From an uncultured Clostridia bacterium (GTDB lineage: Bacteria > Bacillota > Clostridia > TANB77 > CAG-508): a stretch of 64,000 nucleotides of DNA. The position numbers and the translations under genes were made by a program. The DNA is taken from the NCBI GenBank assembly GCA_948777935.1, contig CAQDYY010000004.1:107724-171723 (forward strand). The letters are read 5' to 3'. A model generated the notes under the pieces. It ran no database searches. It saw only the letters and a program-made list of their open reading frames with translations, and was not told the DNA's origin. Below, piece after piece: positions 45,508 to 55,416 of the stretch; positions within the stretch are counted from its first letter, which is position 1, and each line of letters opens with the position of its first letter.

Positions 45508-45540
45508 CCACGGCAAGGAATCTACTTGCCGTGGTTTATT
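45508..45540 (+). terminator. Terminator of the 45.4-kb cassette
   Basis: CCACGGCAAG / CTTGCCGTGG, 10 bp with a 7-nt loop, then TTTATTTTA. Confidence 0.85.
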
Positions 45541-46986
45541 TTACATCTTATTCATTTCTTCTACAAACATCTTATTTAACATTTGTGGATTTGCTTTTCC
45601 TTTTGTTTGTTTCATTGCTTGACCAACTAAAAATCCTAATGCCCTATCTTTTCCTGCTTTAAAATCTGCTACAGATTGCGCATTTTCACTTAATACTTGC
45701 ATTACAACTTCTTTGATTGCTCCCTCATCTGAAATTTGCACCCATCCTTTTTGTTCAATAATCTTGCTTGGCATATTAACATTTTCAAATAACTCTTCTA
45801 ATACTTTTTTTGCAATAGCACTACTAATAGTACCTTTCTCTATTAAAGTAATTAATTCTGCTAAATGATTTTCATCAAATGGAATTTCATTTGGCTCCAT
45901 TTCTTTTTCATTTAATATTCTTGAAATATCTGATAAAATCCAGTTACATGTAGCTTTTGGGTTATTACAAATAGCTAAAGTATTTTCAAATAAGTTTGAT
46001 AAATACTTAGATGCTGTTAATAAATTTGCTTCCCTTTGGCTTAAGTTATAATCTTTTATATACCTTTCTCTTCTTGATTCTGGAAGTTCTGGTAATGTTT
46101 TTCTAATATTTTCTATATAATCATCTGATAAACGAATTGCCACTAAATCTGGATCTGGAAAATATCTGTAATCTTGTGCATCTTCTTTATCTCTCATAGA
46201 AAATGTCTTTCCAGATACATCATCCCAACGTAATGTCTCTTGTTCTACTTTACCACCATCTTCAATTACATCAATTTGACGGTCTATTTCATATTCAATT
46301 CCTCTTACAATAGAACGAAATGAATTCATATTCTTCATTTCTGTACGAGTACCTAATTTTGTTTCTCCCTTTTTACGAACAGAAACATTAACATCTGCAC
46401 GAAGTGAACCTTCTTGCATTTTACAATCTGATACTTCTATATATTCTAAAATTGATTTTAGTTTTCTTAAGTAATTTTCCGCTTCTACACTTGAACGCAT
46501 ATCTGGCTCAGATACAATTTCAATTAGTGGAACTCCTGCACGGTTTAAGTCTACTAAGCTTCCTCCACCAAATTCATCATGGTTTAATTTACCTGCATCC
46601 TCTTCTATATGAATTCTAGTAATACCAATTGTTACTTTCTCTCCTTTTTCATTTTCAATTTCTACACTTCCCTTTTTGCAAAGTGGACGGTCAAATTGTG
46701 ATATTTGGTATGCTTTTGGTAAATCTGGATAAAAGTAATTTTTACGGTCATTTTTACTGTTTTGTTCTATTTCACAACCAGTTGCAAGACCTGCACGTAC
46801 TGCATATTCTACTACTTTTTCATTTAATACTGGTAATGTTCCTGGCATTGCCATACATATTGGGCAACAGTGTGTATTTGGTTCTCCACCAAATTCTGTA
46901 GGACAGGAACAAAATATTTTGGTTTTGGTAGAAAGCTCTGCATGTACTTCCAATCCTATTACAACTTCATAATCTTCTCTTGACAT
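45541..46986 (-). CDS. gatB: Glutamyl/aspartyl-tRNA amidotransferase subunit B
   Basis: GatB activates mischarged Glu-tRNA-Gln and uses ammonia from GatA. The 481-aa protein has EVVIGLEVHAELSTKTKIFC, the zinc cysteines (CSCPTEF, CCPIC) and the C-terminal YqeY-like tail (AMKQTKGKANPQ). It is last in the gatC-gatA-gatB operon. A CGG triplet (GCG GAA) is out of frame. Confidence 0.97.
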   Translation of the reverse strand: MSREDYEVVIGLEVHAELSTKTKIFCSCPTEFGGEPNTHCCPICMAMPGTLPVLNEKVVEYAVRAGLATGCEIEQNSKNDRKNYFYPDLPKAYQISQFDRPLCKKGSVEIENEKGEKVTIGITRIHIEEDAGKLNHDEFGGGSLVDLNRAGVPLIEIVSEPDMRSSVEAENYLRKLKSILEYIEVSDCKMQEGSLRADVNVSVRKKGETKLGTRTEMKNMNSFRSIVRGIEYEIDRQIDVIEDGGKVEQETLRWDDVSGKTFSMRDKEDAQDYRYFPDPDLVAIRLSDDYIENIRKTLPELPESRRERYIKDYNLSQREANLLTASKYLSNLFENTLAICNNPKATCNWILSDISRILNEKEMEPNEIPFDENHLAELITLIEKGTISSAIAKKVLEELFENVNMPSKIIEQKGWVQISDEGAIKEVVMQVLSENAQSVADFKAGKDRALGFLVGQAMKQTKGKANPQMLNKMFVEEMNKM

Positions 46987-46998
46987 TTTATTCCCTCC

Positions 46999-48447
46999 TT
47001 AATTTCTAAACTCTGGTTTATTTTTTCTAAAATCTGTATTTTGTTCATATGTATATGCTACATTTAAAATTGTTTCTTCATCAAATGGCTTTCCTATTAA
47101 TTGGAAACCAATTGGCATGCCCTCACTATTTAGTCCACACGGAATGCTAATTCCTGGAAGCCCTGCAATATTAACAGGAACTGTACAAAGGTCTGCTAAA
47201 TACATTTCTAATGGATTATTTACTTTTGAGCCTATATCAAATGCTACATTTGGTGCTGTTGGTGTTAATAAACAATCATATTTTTCAAAATTCTTAGCAT
47301 ATTCATTTCTTACTAGAGTACGAACTTGTTGTGCTTTTTTATAATAAGCATCATAATATCCTGAAGAAAGTACATATGTACCTAAAATAATTCTTCTTTT
47401 TACTTCTGCTCCAAAACCTTCACTTCTAGAATTACGATAAATGTCTCTTAAATTTTCATAGTTTTTAGTTCTATATCCATAACGTATTCCATCAAATCTT
47501 CCTAAATTAGAACTTGCCTCTGCGCAAGCTATAACATAATAACTTCCAAGTGCATATTCTGCAATATCTAAAGAACATTCTTCTACTATTGCTCCTAATT
47601 CTCTATATTTTTCAATTGCTTGTTTTATAGACTCTCTTACTTCTTCATCAATTCCGTCATCAAAATACTCTTTTGGTACACCTATTTTTAGTCCTTTTAT
47701 ATCATTTTTTAGGGCTTGTGTATAGTCTTTTTTCTCTTTAATAGCTGATGTAGTATCTTTTTCATCATGACCTGCAATTACATTTAACAGCATACTTGCA
47801 TCTTTTACATCTTTTGTTAGTGTTCCTATTTGGTCTAAAGAAGAGGCATATGCTACTAGCCCATAACGTGAAACTAGACCATATGTTGGCTTTAACCCTA
47901 CTATTCCACAATATGATGCAGGCTGGCGTATACTTCCTCCTGTATCTGAACCTAATGCCCAAGGTAGCATTCCTGATGCAACTGCTGCTGCTGAACCTCC
48001 TGATGAACCTCCTGGTACTTTATTTAGATTCCATGGATTTTTAGTTTGCTTAAAATATGAATGTTCTGTTGAACTTCCCATTGCAAACTCGTCCATGTTT
48101 AGCTTTCCAAGCATTACCATTCCTTCATTATTTATCTTGTCCATTACTGTTGCATTATATGGCGCAACAAAGTTTTCTAGCATTTTTGATGCACATGTTG
48201 TTTTTATTCCTTTTGTACAGATGTTATCTTTAATTCCAATAGGAATTCCCGCAAGCTTAGAATTGTTATTTTCATTCTTTTCCAATTGTTCTTTTGCCTC
48301 AGCATCTGTAATTGTAATAAAAGCTTGTACATCATTTTCTTTTTCTTTAATTCTATTTTGATATGAAGCTAGTATTTCTTGTTTTGTAATTTCTTTTTTA
48401 TCTAACTTCTCTAATAATTCATGTACTGTTAATTCATAAATTTCCAT
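46999..48447 (-). CDS. gatA: Glutamyl-tRNA amidotransferase subunit A
   Basis: GatA is the amidase that frees ammonia from glutamine. The 482-aa chain has the catalytic lysine in IPIGIKDNI, the serine-glycine stretch GGSSGGSAAAVASG and SDTGGSIRQPA. It is 12 bp before gatB. CGG triplets (GAC GGA, GCG GGA) are out of frame. Confidence 0.97.
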   Translation of the reverse strand: MEIYELTVHELLEKLDKKEITKQEILASYQNRIKEKENDVQAFITITDAEAKEQLEKNENNNSKLAGIPIGIKDNICTKGIKTTCASKMLENFVAPYNATVMDKINNEGMVMLGKLNMDEFAMGSSTEHSYFKQTKNPWNLNKVPGGSSGGSAAAVASGMLPWALGSDTGGSIRQPASYCGIVGLKPTYGLVSRYGLVAYASSLDQIGTLTKDVKDASMLLNVIAGHDEKDTTSAIKEKKDYTQALKNDIKGLKIGVPKEYFDDGIDEEVRESIKQAIEKYRELGAIVEECSLDIAEYALGSYYVIACAEASSNLGRFDGIRYGYRTKNYENLRDIYRNSRSEGFGAEVKRRIILGTYVLSSGYYDAYYKKAQQVRTLVRNEYAKNFEKYDCLLTPTAPNVAFDIGSKVNNPLEMYLADLCTVPVNIAGLPGISIPCGLNSEGMPIGFQLIGKPFDEETILNVAYTYEQNTDFRKNKPEFRN

Positions 48448-48481
48448 TAGTCTCCTCCTAATTTTATAATATATAGCTTAT

Positions 48482-48534
48482 GGGCACAGTGGTGTCTGTC
48501 TTTTGGGCATTCCCTTTAAACGACATGCCCCTAC
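48482..48534. repeat. Dispersed hairpin repeat, family R1
   Basis: GGGCACAGTGGTGTC to ACATGCCCCTAC, inserted between gatC and gatA, which are normally almost adjacent. Confidence 0.8.
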
Positions 48535-48546
48535 ATATCACACGCA

Positions 48547-48837
48547 TTATGCGTTAATTACTTTTGGAATTTTAAACATTCCTTCTTGTTTTTCTGGTGC
48601 ATTTTGTAATAGTTCTTCTCTAGGAAAACTTTCCTTTATCTCATCTTTTCTAAATACATTATATGCTTCATTTACACCTATAGTTTCGCTTAAACCATCT
48701 ATTGGTGCTTTGTTTACAATATTTGCATAATTTAAGATTTCTTCTAAATGTCCTAAATATGTATCTACTTCTTCTTGTTTTAAATTAATGTTTGCTAGTT
48801 TTGCAATGTGTATAATCTCTTCTTTACTTACTTGCAT
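48547..48837 (-). CDS. gatC: Glutamyl-tRNA amidotransferase subunit C
   Basis: The 96-aa protein has EEIIHIAKLANINLKQEEVDTY, the GatC linker that binds GatA and GatB. Presence of all three subunits means glutamine (and perhaps asparagine) tRNA is made by transamidation. First gene of the operon. Confidence 0.94.
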   Translation of the reverse strand: MQVSKEEIIHIAKLANINLKQEEVDTYLGHLEEILNYANIVNKAPIDGLSETIGVNEAYNVFRKDEIKESFPREELLQNAPEKQEGMFKIPKVINA

Positions 48838-48892
48838 TACTTAATCATCTCCTAATTCTTTAACATTGTCCTCTATTATATAATTTTTGAAA

Positions 48893-48923
48893 CAAAAAAA
48901 CAAGCAGTTTTGCTTGTTTTTTT
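48893..48923 (-). terminator. Terminator of the radA-disA operon
   Basis: AAACAAGCA / TGCTTGTTT with a four-base loop and T runs, just after the cyclophilin stop. Confidence 0.85.
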
Positions 48924-48927
48924 GTAT

Positions 48928-49689
48928 TTATTGTGCACTTGTTAAATATCTTTGCATAAGCCAATTTTGTACATCAAATGCATCTTGTACTTCTGGCATT
49001 CCATAATCTACTCCAAATGTCTCTACTGTTATACTTGTAATTACTGGTGGATTTACTGGTTTATCTACTCCTTCTGTAGCAGATGAATCTCTTGTTACTA
49101 CTTCTACATTCTCTATTTTGTGTACAATATCCATTCCTTCTGTTACTTTTCCAAATGCTGAATATAGTCCATTTAAGCTTGAATTATCTCCTGTCATAAT
49201 GAAGAATTGAGAACCTGCTGAATTATATCCTTCTGTTGTTAATCCATATTGAGAGTAATCTCCTCTTGCCATTGAAATAACTCCTTCTTCATGTCTTAAT
49301 GTATTTTTCTTATATCCGTTTGCAATAAATTCTCCTTCAATTGTATATGCTTTTTCTTCTCCGTCATCTTTTAAATCACTATAATATACTGCGCCTGTTC
49401 CATCTCCTTTTTTATCTCCACCTTGTATCATAAAATCTGGTATTGTTCTATGGAATGTAAGCCCATTATAATATCCTCTATTTGCAAGTTTTATAAAGTT
49501 TGCTACTGTATTTGGTGCCATGTCTGGGTATAGTTCTATTTTTACTGTTCCATATCCTTCTATTTCCATTGTAACTATTGGATTTTGTACTTTTACAAAT
49601 ACTTTTTGGTAATATCCAATTCCTAACCATCCTATTAGTGCAACTACTAAAATAATTGCAATTATTGTAATAATTTGTTTAGATTTCAT
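48928..49689 (-). CDS. Membrane-anchored cyclophilin-type peptidyl-prolyl isomerase
   Basis: An N-terminal membrane segment (IITIIAIILVVALIGWLGIGY) is followed by a cyclophilin domain: APNTVANFIKLANRGYYNGL, FHRTIPDFMIQGGD and SQFFIMTGD. It probably folds exported proteins on the outer face of the membrane. Its ATG overlaps the extended end of the prepilin-like gene. Confidence 0.93.
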   Translation of the reverse strand: MKSKQIITIIAIILVVALIGWLGIGYYQKVFVKVQNPIVTMEIEGYGTVKIELYPDMAPNTVANFIKLANRGYYNGLTFHRTIPDFMIQGGDKKGDGTGAVYYSDLKDDGEEKAYTIEGEFIANGYKKNTLRHEEGVISMARGDYSQYGLTTEGYNSAGSQFFIMTGDNSSLNGLYSAFGKVTEGMDIVHKIENVEVVTRDSSATEGVDKPVNPPVITSITVETFGVDYGMPEVQDAFDVQNWLMQRYLTSAQ

Positions 49690-50432
49690 TTGTATTTTCC
49701 TCCTCTAATTCTATTAATTTTTGTACAGTCGTATCATTTCCTGCACTATCAGTGTATTTTATATCATATAACCCGTGGAGTTGTTACTTCAAAATAAGTT
49801 TTTTCACCTGCTATAATCCAGTCTTGATTTTCATTTAATTTATAACTTAGAGTTCCTCTTGCTACATTGCTATGATATGTAATATTTTTTAATACAATTT
49901 GCCATGACCCAACTAATTTATTTACTTCTACATCAAATGTTGGTGCCTCTGTATTTTTATTTACATATTCTATCTTTTGTCCTGAATAATTTGGTATATC
50001 TAATAACTTATAATAAGTATTTCCATCAATTTCAATTCCCGTAACACTTACAACATCTCTTGTAGTAAAATTAATAATTACATCTTGTGAAATATTATCT
50101 AAATCTAGTTTTTTTAAATCCTCTTTTGAAAAATACAAATATCCCATTGAAGATTGTCCTTTTAATATTTCTTTAAGTTTTGAAGCATCCACTCTAGAAA
50201 CAACCTGTCCTAGTGAATTGTAATATGTTATATCTTCTTCATTTAACTTTCTTTTTTCGTAAATTGTATTTACTTTTTCATGTATCATTTCCATTTCTGT
50301 TATAAATGCTGTTCTTTTCGCACTTTTTATAGAATCAGTACTTGCTGAAATTGCAACTCCTGTTATAAGCATTAAAATAACTATGGTAATAACTAAACTA
50401 ACTAATGTTATTCCTTTTTCACTTGTTCTCAA
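49679..50432 (-). CDS. Prepilin-like secreted protein, read through a CGG +1 shift
   Basis: The N terminus EKGITLVSLVITIVIL is a type IV prepilin-like signal (G followed by a hydrophobic helix; the usual Glu at +5 is Ser). The rest is a soluble extracellular domain. CGG at 49773-49775 is codon 220; the +1 frame adds 31 residues (GLYDIKYTDSAG...) and stops at 49679, four bases past the ATG of the cyclophilin gene region, a classic coupled overlap with GAGGAGG inside this tail. The zero frame would stop within three codons and leave the ribosome site unexplained. The joined protein is 250 aa. Confidence 0.8.
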
Positions 50433-50458
50433 ATTTTAACCACCATCTTTCGTATTAA

Positions 50459-51535
50459 TTATAGCATAACATTATCAAAAACAAATTGCTCTTGCATTCT
50501 TTTTAATGATTGTTTAATTGTTCTTGCTCTTACTTCACCAATTCCATCTACTTCGTCTAACTCTGGTATATCTGCTGATATTATATGTTGTAAAGATTTA
50601 AATTTTTTGATTAAGTTTTCTACTATGTTTATGGGCATTCTTGGAATTTTGTTTAAAATCCTATACCCTTTTGTATAAACACCTACTTCTTCATAATTAT
50701 CAAATATTTCATATCCTAGGATTTTAGCAATTCGTTGTGAATTCATTAAATCTTCATATTCTAAGTTAATTATTTCGTTTAATAATTTTTCTGGTGTTTT
50801 TTTTCTTGCTTGTACCATATAATCTTTTATAATAAGTGTTTCTTCTTTTTCTAAATCCCCTACTAATTCGTCTAATTGCATTTGCACTAAACGTCCCTCT
50901 TCTCCTAGTTCATAAATACTTCTTTGTACTTCTTCTACCATTTTCATAACCATTTCAGCTCTTTGAATAGCAGTTATTACATTATCTAATGTTACAATAT
51001 CATTAAATTCATATTCATTTAATATGTTTAGTTTTCCATCAAATACTTTTTTATATTTCTCTACTGTTTGTAAGGCTTGGTTTGCTTTTGCAAGTATTTT
51101 GGCTGTATCTTCTATAACATAGCGAAACTCTCCTTTAAATACAGTAATTATATTTCTTCTTTGTGAAATACTAATTACTAATTCTTTAGTTTGTTTTGCT
51201 GTACGTTCTGCTGTTCTATGCCTTGTACCTGTTTCTCTTGTTGCGATATTAGCATTTGGAATTAATTGTGCATTTGCATAAAGAATTTGTTTTAAATCTT
51301 TACTTAATACAATTGCTCCATCCATTTTTGCAAGTTCATATAGCCTTGATGATGTATAGTCTTCATTAATTGAGAACCCACCGTCTACAATATCTAATAC
51401 TTCTTTTGAATCTCCTATTACAATTAATGCTCCTGTTTTTGCCTTTAGTATATTTTCTAATCCTTCTCTTATGGGTGTTCCTGGTGCAATTAACTTTAAG
51501 ATGTCAGTTACAAAAGTATCGCGGTTAAGCCTCAA
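50459..51535 (-). CDS. disA: Diadenylate cyclase DisA
   Basis: DisA makes c-di-AMP and scans DNA for branched structures. The 358-aa protein has the DGA motif (residues 72-74) and RHR (105-107) of the cyclase domain, a helical spine and a C-terminal helix-hairpin-helix (LDEVDGIGEVRARTI). It follows radA by 17 bp, a known pair in Firmicutes. A CGG triplet (GAC GGT) is out of frame. Confidence 0.96.
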   Translation of the reverse strand: MRLNRDTFVTDILKLIAPGTPIREGLENILKAKTGALIVIGDSKEVLDIVDGGFSINEDYTSSRLYELAKMDGAIVLSKDLKQILYANAQLIPNANIATRETGTRHRTAERTAKQTKELVISISQRRNIITVFKGEFRYVIEDTAKILAKANQALQTVEKYKKVFDGKLNILNEYEFNDIVTLDNVITAIQRAEMVMKMVEEVQRSIYELGEEGRLVQMQLDELVGDLEKEETLIIKDYMVQARKKTPEKLLNEIINLEYEDLMNSQRIAKILGYEIFDNYEEVGVYTKGYRILNKIPRMPINIVENLIKKFKSLQHIISADIPELDEVDGIGEVRARTIKQSLKRMQEQFVFDNVML

Positions 51536-51552
51536 TTATTTCACATCTCCTT

Positions 51553-52912
51553 TTATTTCAATCCTATTTTTTTCATGACATCTAAAATATCACTTACGCC
51601 TATTATATCTAATTTGTAATTTTCTTTCAATAGTTTTTTGTTATTTTCTGGAATAATACATGTTTTAAATCCTAATTTTTCTGCTTCTTTTATTCTTTTT
51701 TCTATTAAATTAACACTTCTAATTTCTCCTGTTAAGCCTACCTCTCCTATTGCAACTGTTCCTTTTGGTATAGGCATATTTTTGTAGCTTGAAGCAGCTG
51801 CAAGTACCACTCCTAAATCTATTGCTGGCTCATTTAGTTTTATTCCTCCAACTACATTTATATAAACATCTTGATTTCCTAAGCTTAGCCCTGCCTTTTT
51901 TTCTAGTACTGCTATTAGTAGTGTTAAACGATTATAATCCATACCATTTGCAGTTCTTCTTGGAAGTCCAAATACGCTTGTAGATGTTAAACTTTGTATT
52001 TCTACCATTAGTGGTCTTGTTCCTTCCATTGTTGCTACAATAATAGACCCTGGCGGTGTTTCTTCTCTTTCTGATATTAAAATAGATGATGGGTTTAGAA
52101 TTTCGCTCATACCTTTATCTTGCATTTCAAACATTCCTATTTCATTTGTAGAACCAAATCTATTTTTTACTCCTCGTAGAATCCTATATGAAAAATATCT
52201 TTCTCCTTCTAGGTATAAGACTGTATCTACCATATGTTCTAATACTCTTGGACCTGCAATGTTTCCGGTCTTTTGTAACATGTCCTATAATGATTGTTGT
52301 AATTGCATTTTCTTTACATACTCTCATTATTTTTGATGTAATTTCTCTTACCTGGCTAACACTTCCCGGTGCTGAGGTAATTTCATCTGAGTACATGGTT
52401 TGAATAGAATCTATTATAACTAATTTGGGTTTTACTTTTAATATAGCCTCTTCTACAACTGATATATCTGTTTCCCCTAAAAATAAAATATCATTATTTT
52501 TTATTCCTAGCCTATCTGCTCTTAATTTTATTTGTTCTGCAGATTCCTCTCCAGATACATAAAGAACTTTTCCTTCTCCTTTTATTTTGTCACAAATTTG
52601 AAGAATTAAAGTAGATTTTCCTATTCCTGGCTCACCTCCTAAAAGTACTAAAGAACCATTAACAAGACCTCCCCCTAGTACTCTATCTAGTTCAGAAAAG
52701 CCTGTTAAATTTCTACTAACCTCTCTTCCCTCTAGCTCATTTAATACCATAGGATTAGCTTCTTTTTTCTTTTCATATTTTGAGCCTGATTGTTTGGTTA
52801 GTTTTTCTTCAAAAAAAGTATTCCACTTATTACATGCAGGACATTTTCCCATCCATTTTGGTGATTCATAACCACATTCATTACATACAAATACTGTTTT
52901 TTCCTTAGCCAT
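51553..52912 (-). CDS. radA: DNA repair protein RadA, read through a CGG +1 shift
   Basis: RadA helps branch migration. A zinc finger (CNECGYES, CPAC), Walker A GGEPGIGKST, the KNRFG motif and a C-terminal Lon-like domain are present. CGG at 52265-52267 is codon 216 in GHVTKD-G, where the zero frame turns to nonsense. The +1 frame gives GNIAGPRVLEHMVDTVLYLE, the conserved RadA sequence, and a 452-aa total, the normal length. ATG 52912 has GGAG 7 nt upstream. Confidence 0.93.
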
Positions 52913-53050
52913 CAAATTTCTCCTTTTATCTTACTTTCAAAGGAAATTATAACTATATTATTATACAATGTCAATGATTTTTCAAAAAATATTCGAACAT
53001 TTTTTTGGTATTTAGTCATATTTTAAGTAAAGGTGTATTTACTCTAGTAT

Positions 53051-53242
53051 TTTTCTAAAAATGTAAAATATAAAATTAGAAAGAAGCGTCTTGAAAGTAA
53101 ATTTTGTATACGTATGTTTTAAAAATTTGTGGGAGAATCTCACACCCTTGTGAGAGGGGCCTACAAATTTTTATTACATACTGTGCAAAATTTATCTTGA
53201 ACAAGCGAATTTCTTAATTTTATATTTTACATTTTAGAAAAA
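53051..53242. repeat. 190-bp long palindrome
   Basis: Outer arms of about 35 nt (TTTTCTAAAAATGTAAAATA and its complement), then AAATTTTGTATAC-type arms, AAAAATTTGT / ACAAATTTTT, and a CTCACA / TGTGAG tip form one long imperfect hairpin. No ORF. It lies in the 540-bp gap between radA and the GH15 gene, which otherwise holds R1 and two smaller palindromes. Confidence 0.6.
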
Positions 53243-53253
53243 TTAGAACAAAA

Positions 53254-53304
53254 GGGCACAGTGGTGTCATGTCTGACTGGTATTCCCGCAAACGATGCCC
53301 CTAC
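53254..53304. repeat. Dispersed hairpin repeat, family R1
   Basis: GGGCACAGTGGTGTCATG to GATGCCCCTAC, directly after the long palindrome. Confidence 0.8.
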
Positions 53305-53383
53305 ATTTCATCCAATACCTAACCGAAACTAAGATTTTGTACGCAGTAGGAACTGCTTACAAAATCTAACTTCCGCCATAATT

Positions 53384-53430
53384 ATCTTCTACGGAAATTT
53401 ATGCCACTGGCATGAATTTCCGTAGAAGAT
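53384..53430. repeat. Palindrome with a partial copy at 55648-55680
   Basis: ATCTTCTACGGAAATT pairs with AATTTCCGTAGAAGAT around an inner TGCCA/TGGCA stem. About 30 nt of the right half recur at 55648-55680 next to the beta-CASP gene. Confidence 0.65.
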
Positions 53431-53437
53431 AAATAAA

Positions 53438-53458
53438 AAGAACGATTTCTCGTTCTTA
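53438..53458 (-). terminator. Terminator of the GH15 gene
   Basis: AAGAACGA / TCGTTCTT with a TTTC loop and a T run on the minus strand, overlapping the stop codon. Confidence 0.75.
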
Positions 53459-55357
53459 TCTATTCATTAATTTTTCCAATACAATCATAAACATTGCATG
53501 GCTCCAACCTAGTCCTATTACCCAATTTGCTTCCATTGTATTATTATCTACTTGTTCTGCTAAGAAACCATGTTTAGTGCTAGATGCTACTACAAAGTTT
53601 AAACATTCTTTTGCTTTTTTATAGTCTTTTACTTCAATGTAATATAAAGCTCTCCATAGTGTTGCAATTGGCCAAGGGTTGCCATTTCTATAATGGTCTT
53701 CTTCAAAACGCTTATATCCTCCTGTATATGTACGTAATGTTAAATCTATCTTTTCTACTGTATTTACAATTTTCTTTTCTTTTGGTGAAAACATTGCAAA
53801 TGGTGTTACTGCTCCTAATAAACTAATATCCATTTTTTCATCTTGATTATTTCTTTTAAAACACTTTTTATTTTCATCATAAAATGTTGTAATACAATAT
53901 TCTTTTATTCTCACTGTTTCTTTTGTTAAAATTTCTTGTTGTTTTAATATGTTTTCTTGTTTTAAGCGATTTGTCTCTAATTCTTTATCTTTTAGCATTA
54001 TTTCATAAATCTTAAGCATTGAATTAAATGCTGCAAATATGCTTGCCATAGAGTATAAATGCACTCCTTCATGCATTTCCCATAAATCGTAACTTACATG
54101 CATTTCATTTTTTTCGTCTATAATATCTTCTACATATTTTTGTAAAAATTTGCTTGCCTTTTCTAGCATTTTTAGGTTTTCTTTTAAAAATTTTATATTA
54201 TTTGTTCTTTCATAATGTTCATATACTCCATAAATTACACTTGCTGTTTCATCAATTTGATACCCCCAACATGGTGCAAGGCGTCCATCTGTATAAAAAC
54301 GTTGCTCCCACATGCCAGATTCACTTTGTGTGTTTTTACAAAATGATTTATAAAATTTTTCTGTTTCTTTTTCCATTTTTAATATATCTAGTGCTCTGGT
54401 AATAAATACTGCATCTCGAGGCCAGCAATAACTATATCTTCCACACTGGGTTCTTTTTTCATCAACTTCAATGCTTGCAGATATCCCTCCTGTTTCTTCA
54501 TTAGTTAATAATGGATATAATAAAATTGTACGATGGTATATATTTTTTACTTTTTTATCATATTCTGTATTATCTTTAAGTTCTAAAGCTTCATGCTCTT
54601 TTATATACTTCCTCCAATACTTTGAAGTATTTATTAACTCTTTTGCAAAATCAATTTTTCTTATTTCTTCACACTTTTTTTCTATATCATCTATCTTTGT
54701 TTTTTCTTTATTTTCATTTACCCACATGCATAATATAAGTTCTTTTTTCTCTTTTGGTTTTAATACACCTATATTATAACAAATACTAGAATCTGCACTC
54801 ATTCCAATATAATCTTTATCACTGATCGCTCCTGTATGAATATTAGAAATTGTATCATTAATTTGATAACTTGAAAGTATTGTATTTTTTGATACAATTG
54901 ATAATGCATAGTCGTGTGAATATTGTGTCATTCCTCCATTAATGATTTTGCAAGATACTTGATTGTTTTCATCTGAAAGCAGTTTAGAATGTAATAAAAA
55001 CTTAACATCTAAATCTATTCCACCTTCATTTACAAATTCATATTTTTTTATTAATACATTTTCTCTCATAGGTACAAAATCTACTTGATTTACTTTTAAC
55101 CTAAAATATGTGTTGTAAATTTCTGTATTTAATATGTTTGTATCTTCTGTGTAATACTGATTATATTCATTGTTGATATCATCATATAAGTTAACAAGCC
55201 CTGAATCATTAATTTTAAGCCCTGCATAGCAATAGTCTATAAATTGCTTACTATCTGGTGCTGGATAATATAGCCTTAATAATTCCCCTTTTTTACTATA
55301 ACTTGCTACTAATTTTTTGTTTCCAATAATTGCATCATTTAAATATTTGTCTTTCAT
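53456..55357 (-). CDS. GH15-family glycoside hydrolase (glucoamylase-like)
   Basis: The 633-aa protein has the GH15 (alpha/alpha)6 barrel motifs: YCWPRDAVFITRALD, MWEQRFYTDGRLAPCWGYQ, YDLWEMHEGVHLYSM (a catalytic glutamate) and HYRNGNPWPIATLWRAL. The N-terminal part is the beta-sandwich domain. There is no signal peptide, so it likely acts on cytosolic alpha-glucans or trehalose. Monocistronic. No in-frame CGG. Confidence 0.88.
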   Translation of the reverse strand: MKDKYLNDAIIGNKKLVASYSKKGELLRLYYPAPDSKQFIDYCYAGLKINDSGLVNLYDDINNEYNQYYTEDTNILNTEIYNTYFRLKVNQVDFVPMRENVLIKKYEFVNEGGIDLDVKFLLHSKLLSDENNQVSCKIINGGMTQYSHDYALSIVSKNTILSSYQINDTISNIHTGAISDKDYIGMSADSSICYNIGVLKPKEKKELILCMWVNENKEKTKIDDIEKKCEEIRKIDFAKELINTSKYWRKYIKEHEALELKDNTEYDKKVKNIYHRTILLYPLLTNEETGGISASIEVDEKRTQCGRYSYCWPRDAVFITRALDILKMEKETEKFYKSFCKNTQSESGMWEQRFYTDGRLAPCWGYQIDETASVIYGVYEHYERTNNIKFLKENLKMLEKASKFLQKYVEDIIDEKNEMHVSYDLWEMHEGVHLYSMASIFAAFNSMLKIYEIMLKDKELETNRLKQENILKQQEILTKETVRIKEYCITTFYDENKKCFKRNNQDEKMDISLLGAVTPFAMFSPKEKKIVNTVEKIDLTLRTYTGGYKRFEEDHYRNGNPWPIATLWRALYYIEVKDYKKAKECLNFVVASSTKHGFLAEQVDNNTMEANWVIGLGWSHAMFMIVLEKLMNR

Positions 55358-55381
55358 TTTATATTTTCTCCTTTGTTTATA

Positions 55382-55410
55382 TTGACTTTACATAAGATTT
55401 ATGTTATACT
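55382..55410 (+). promoter_or_regulatory. Promoter of the 55.4-kb RNA
   Basis: TTGACT (55382-55387) and TATACT (55405-55410), 17 nt apart, same hexamers as the 39.2-kb promoter. Confidence 0.75.
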
Positions 55411-55416
55411 AGTTTC

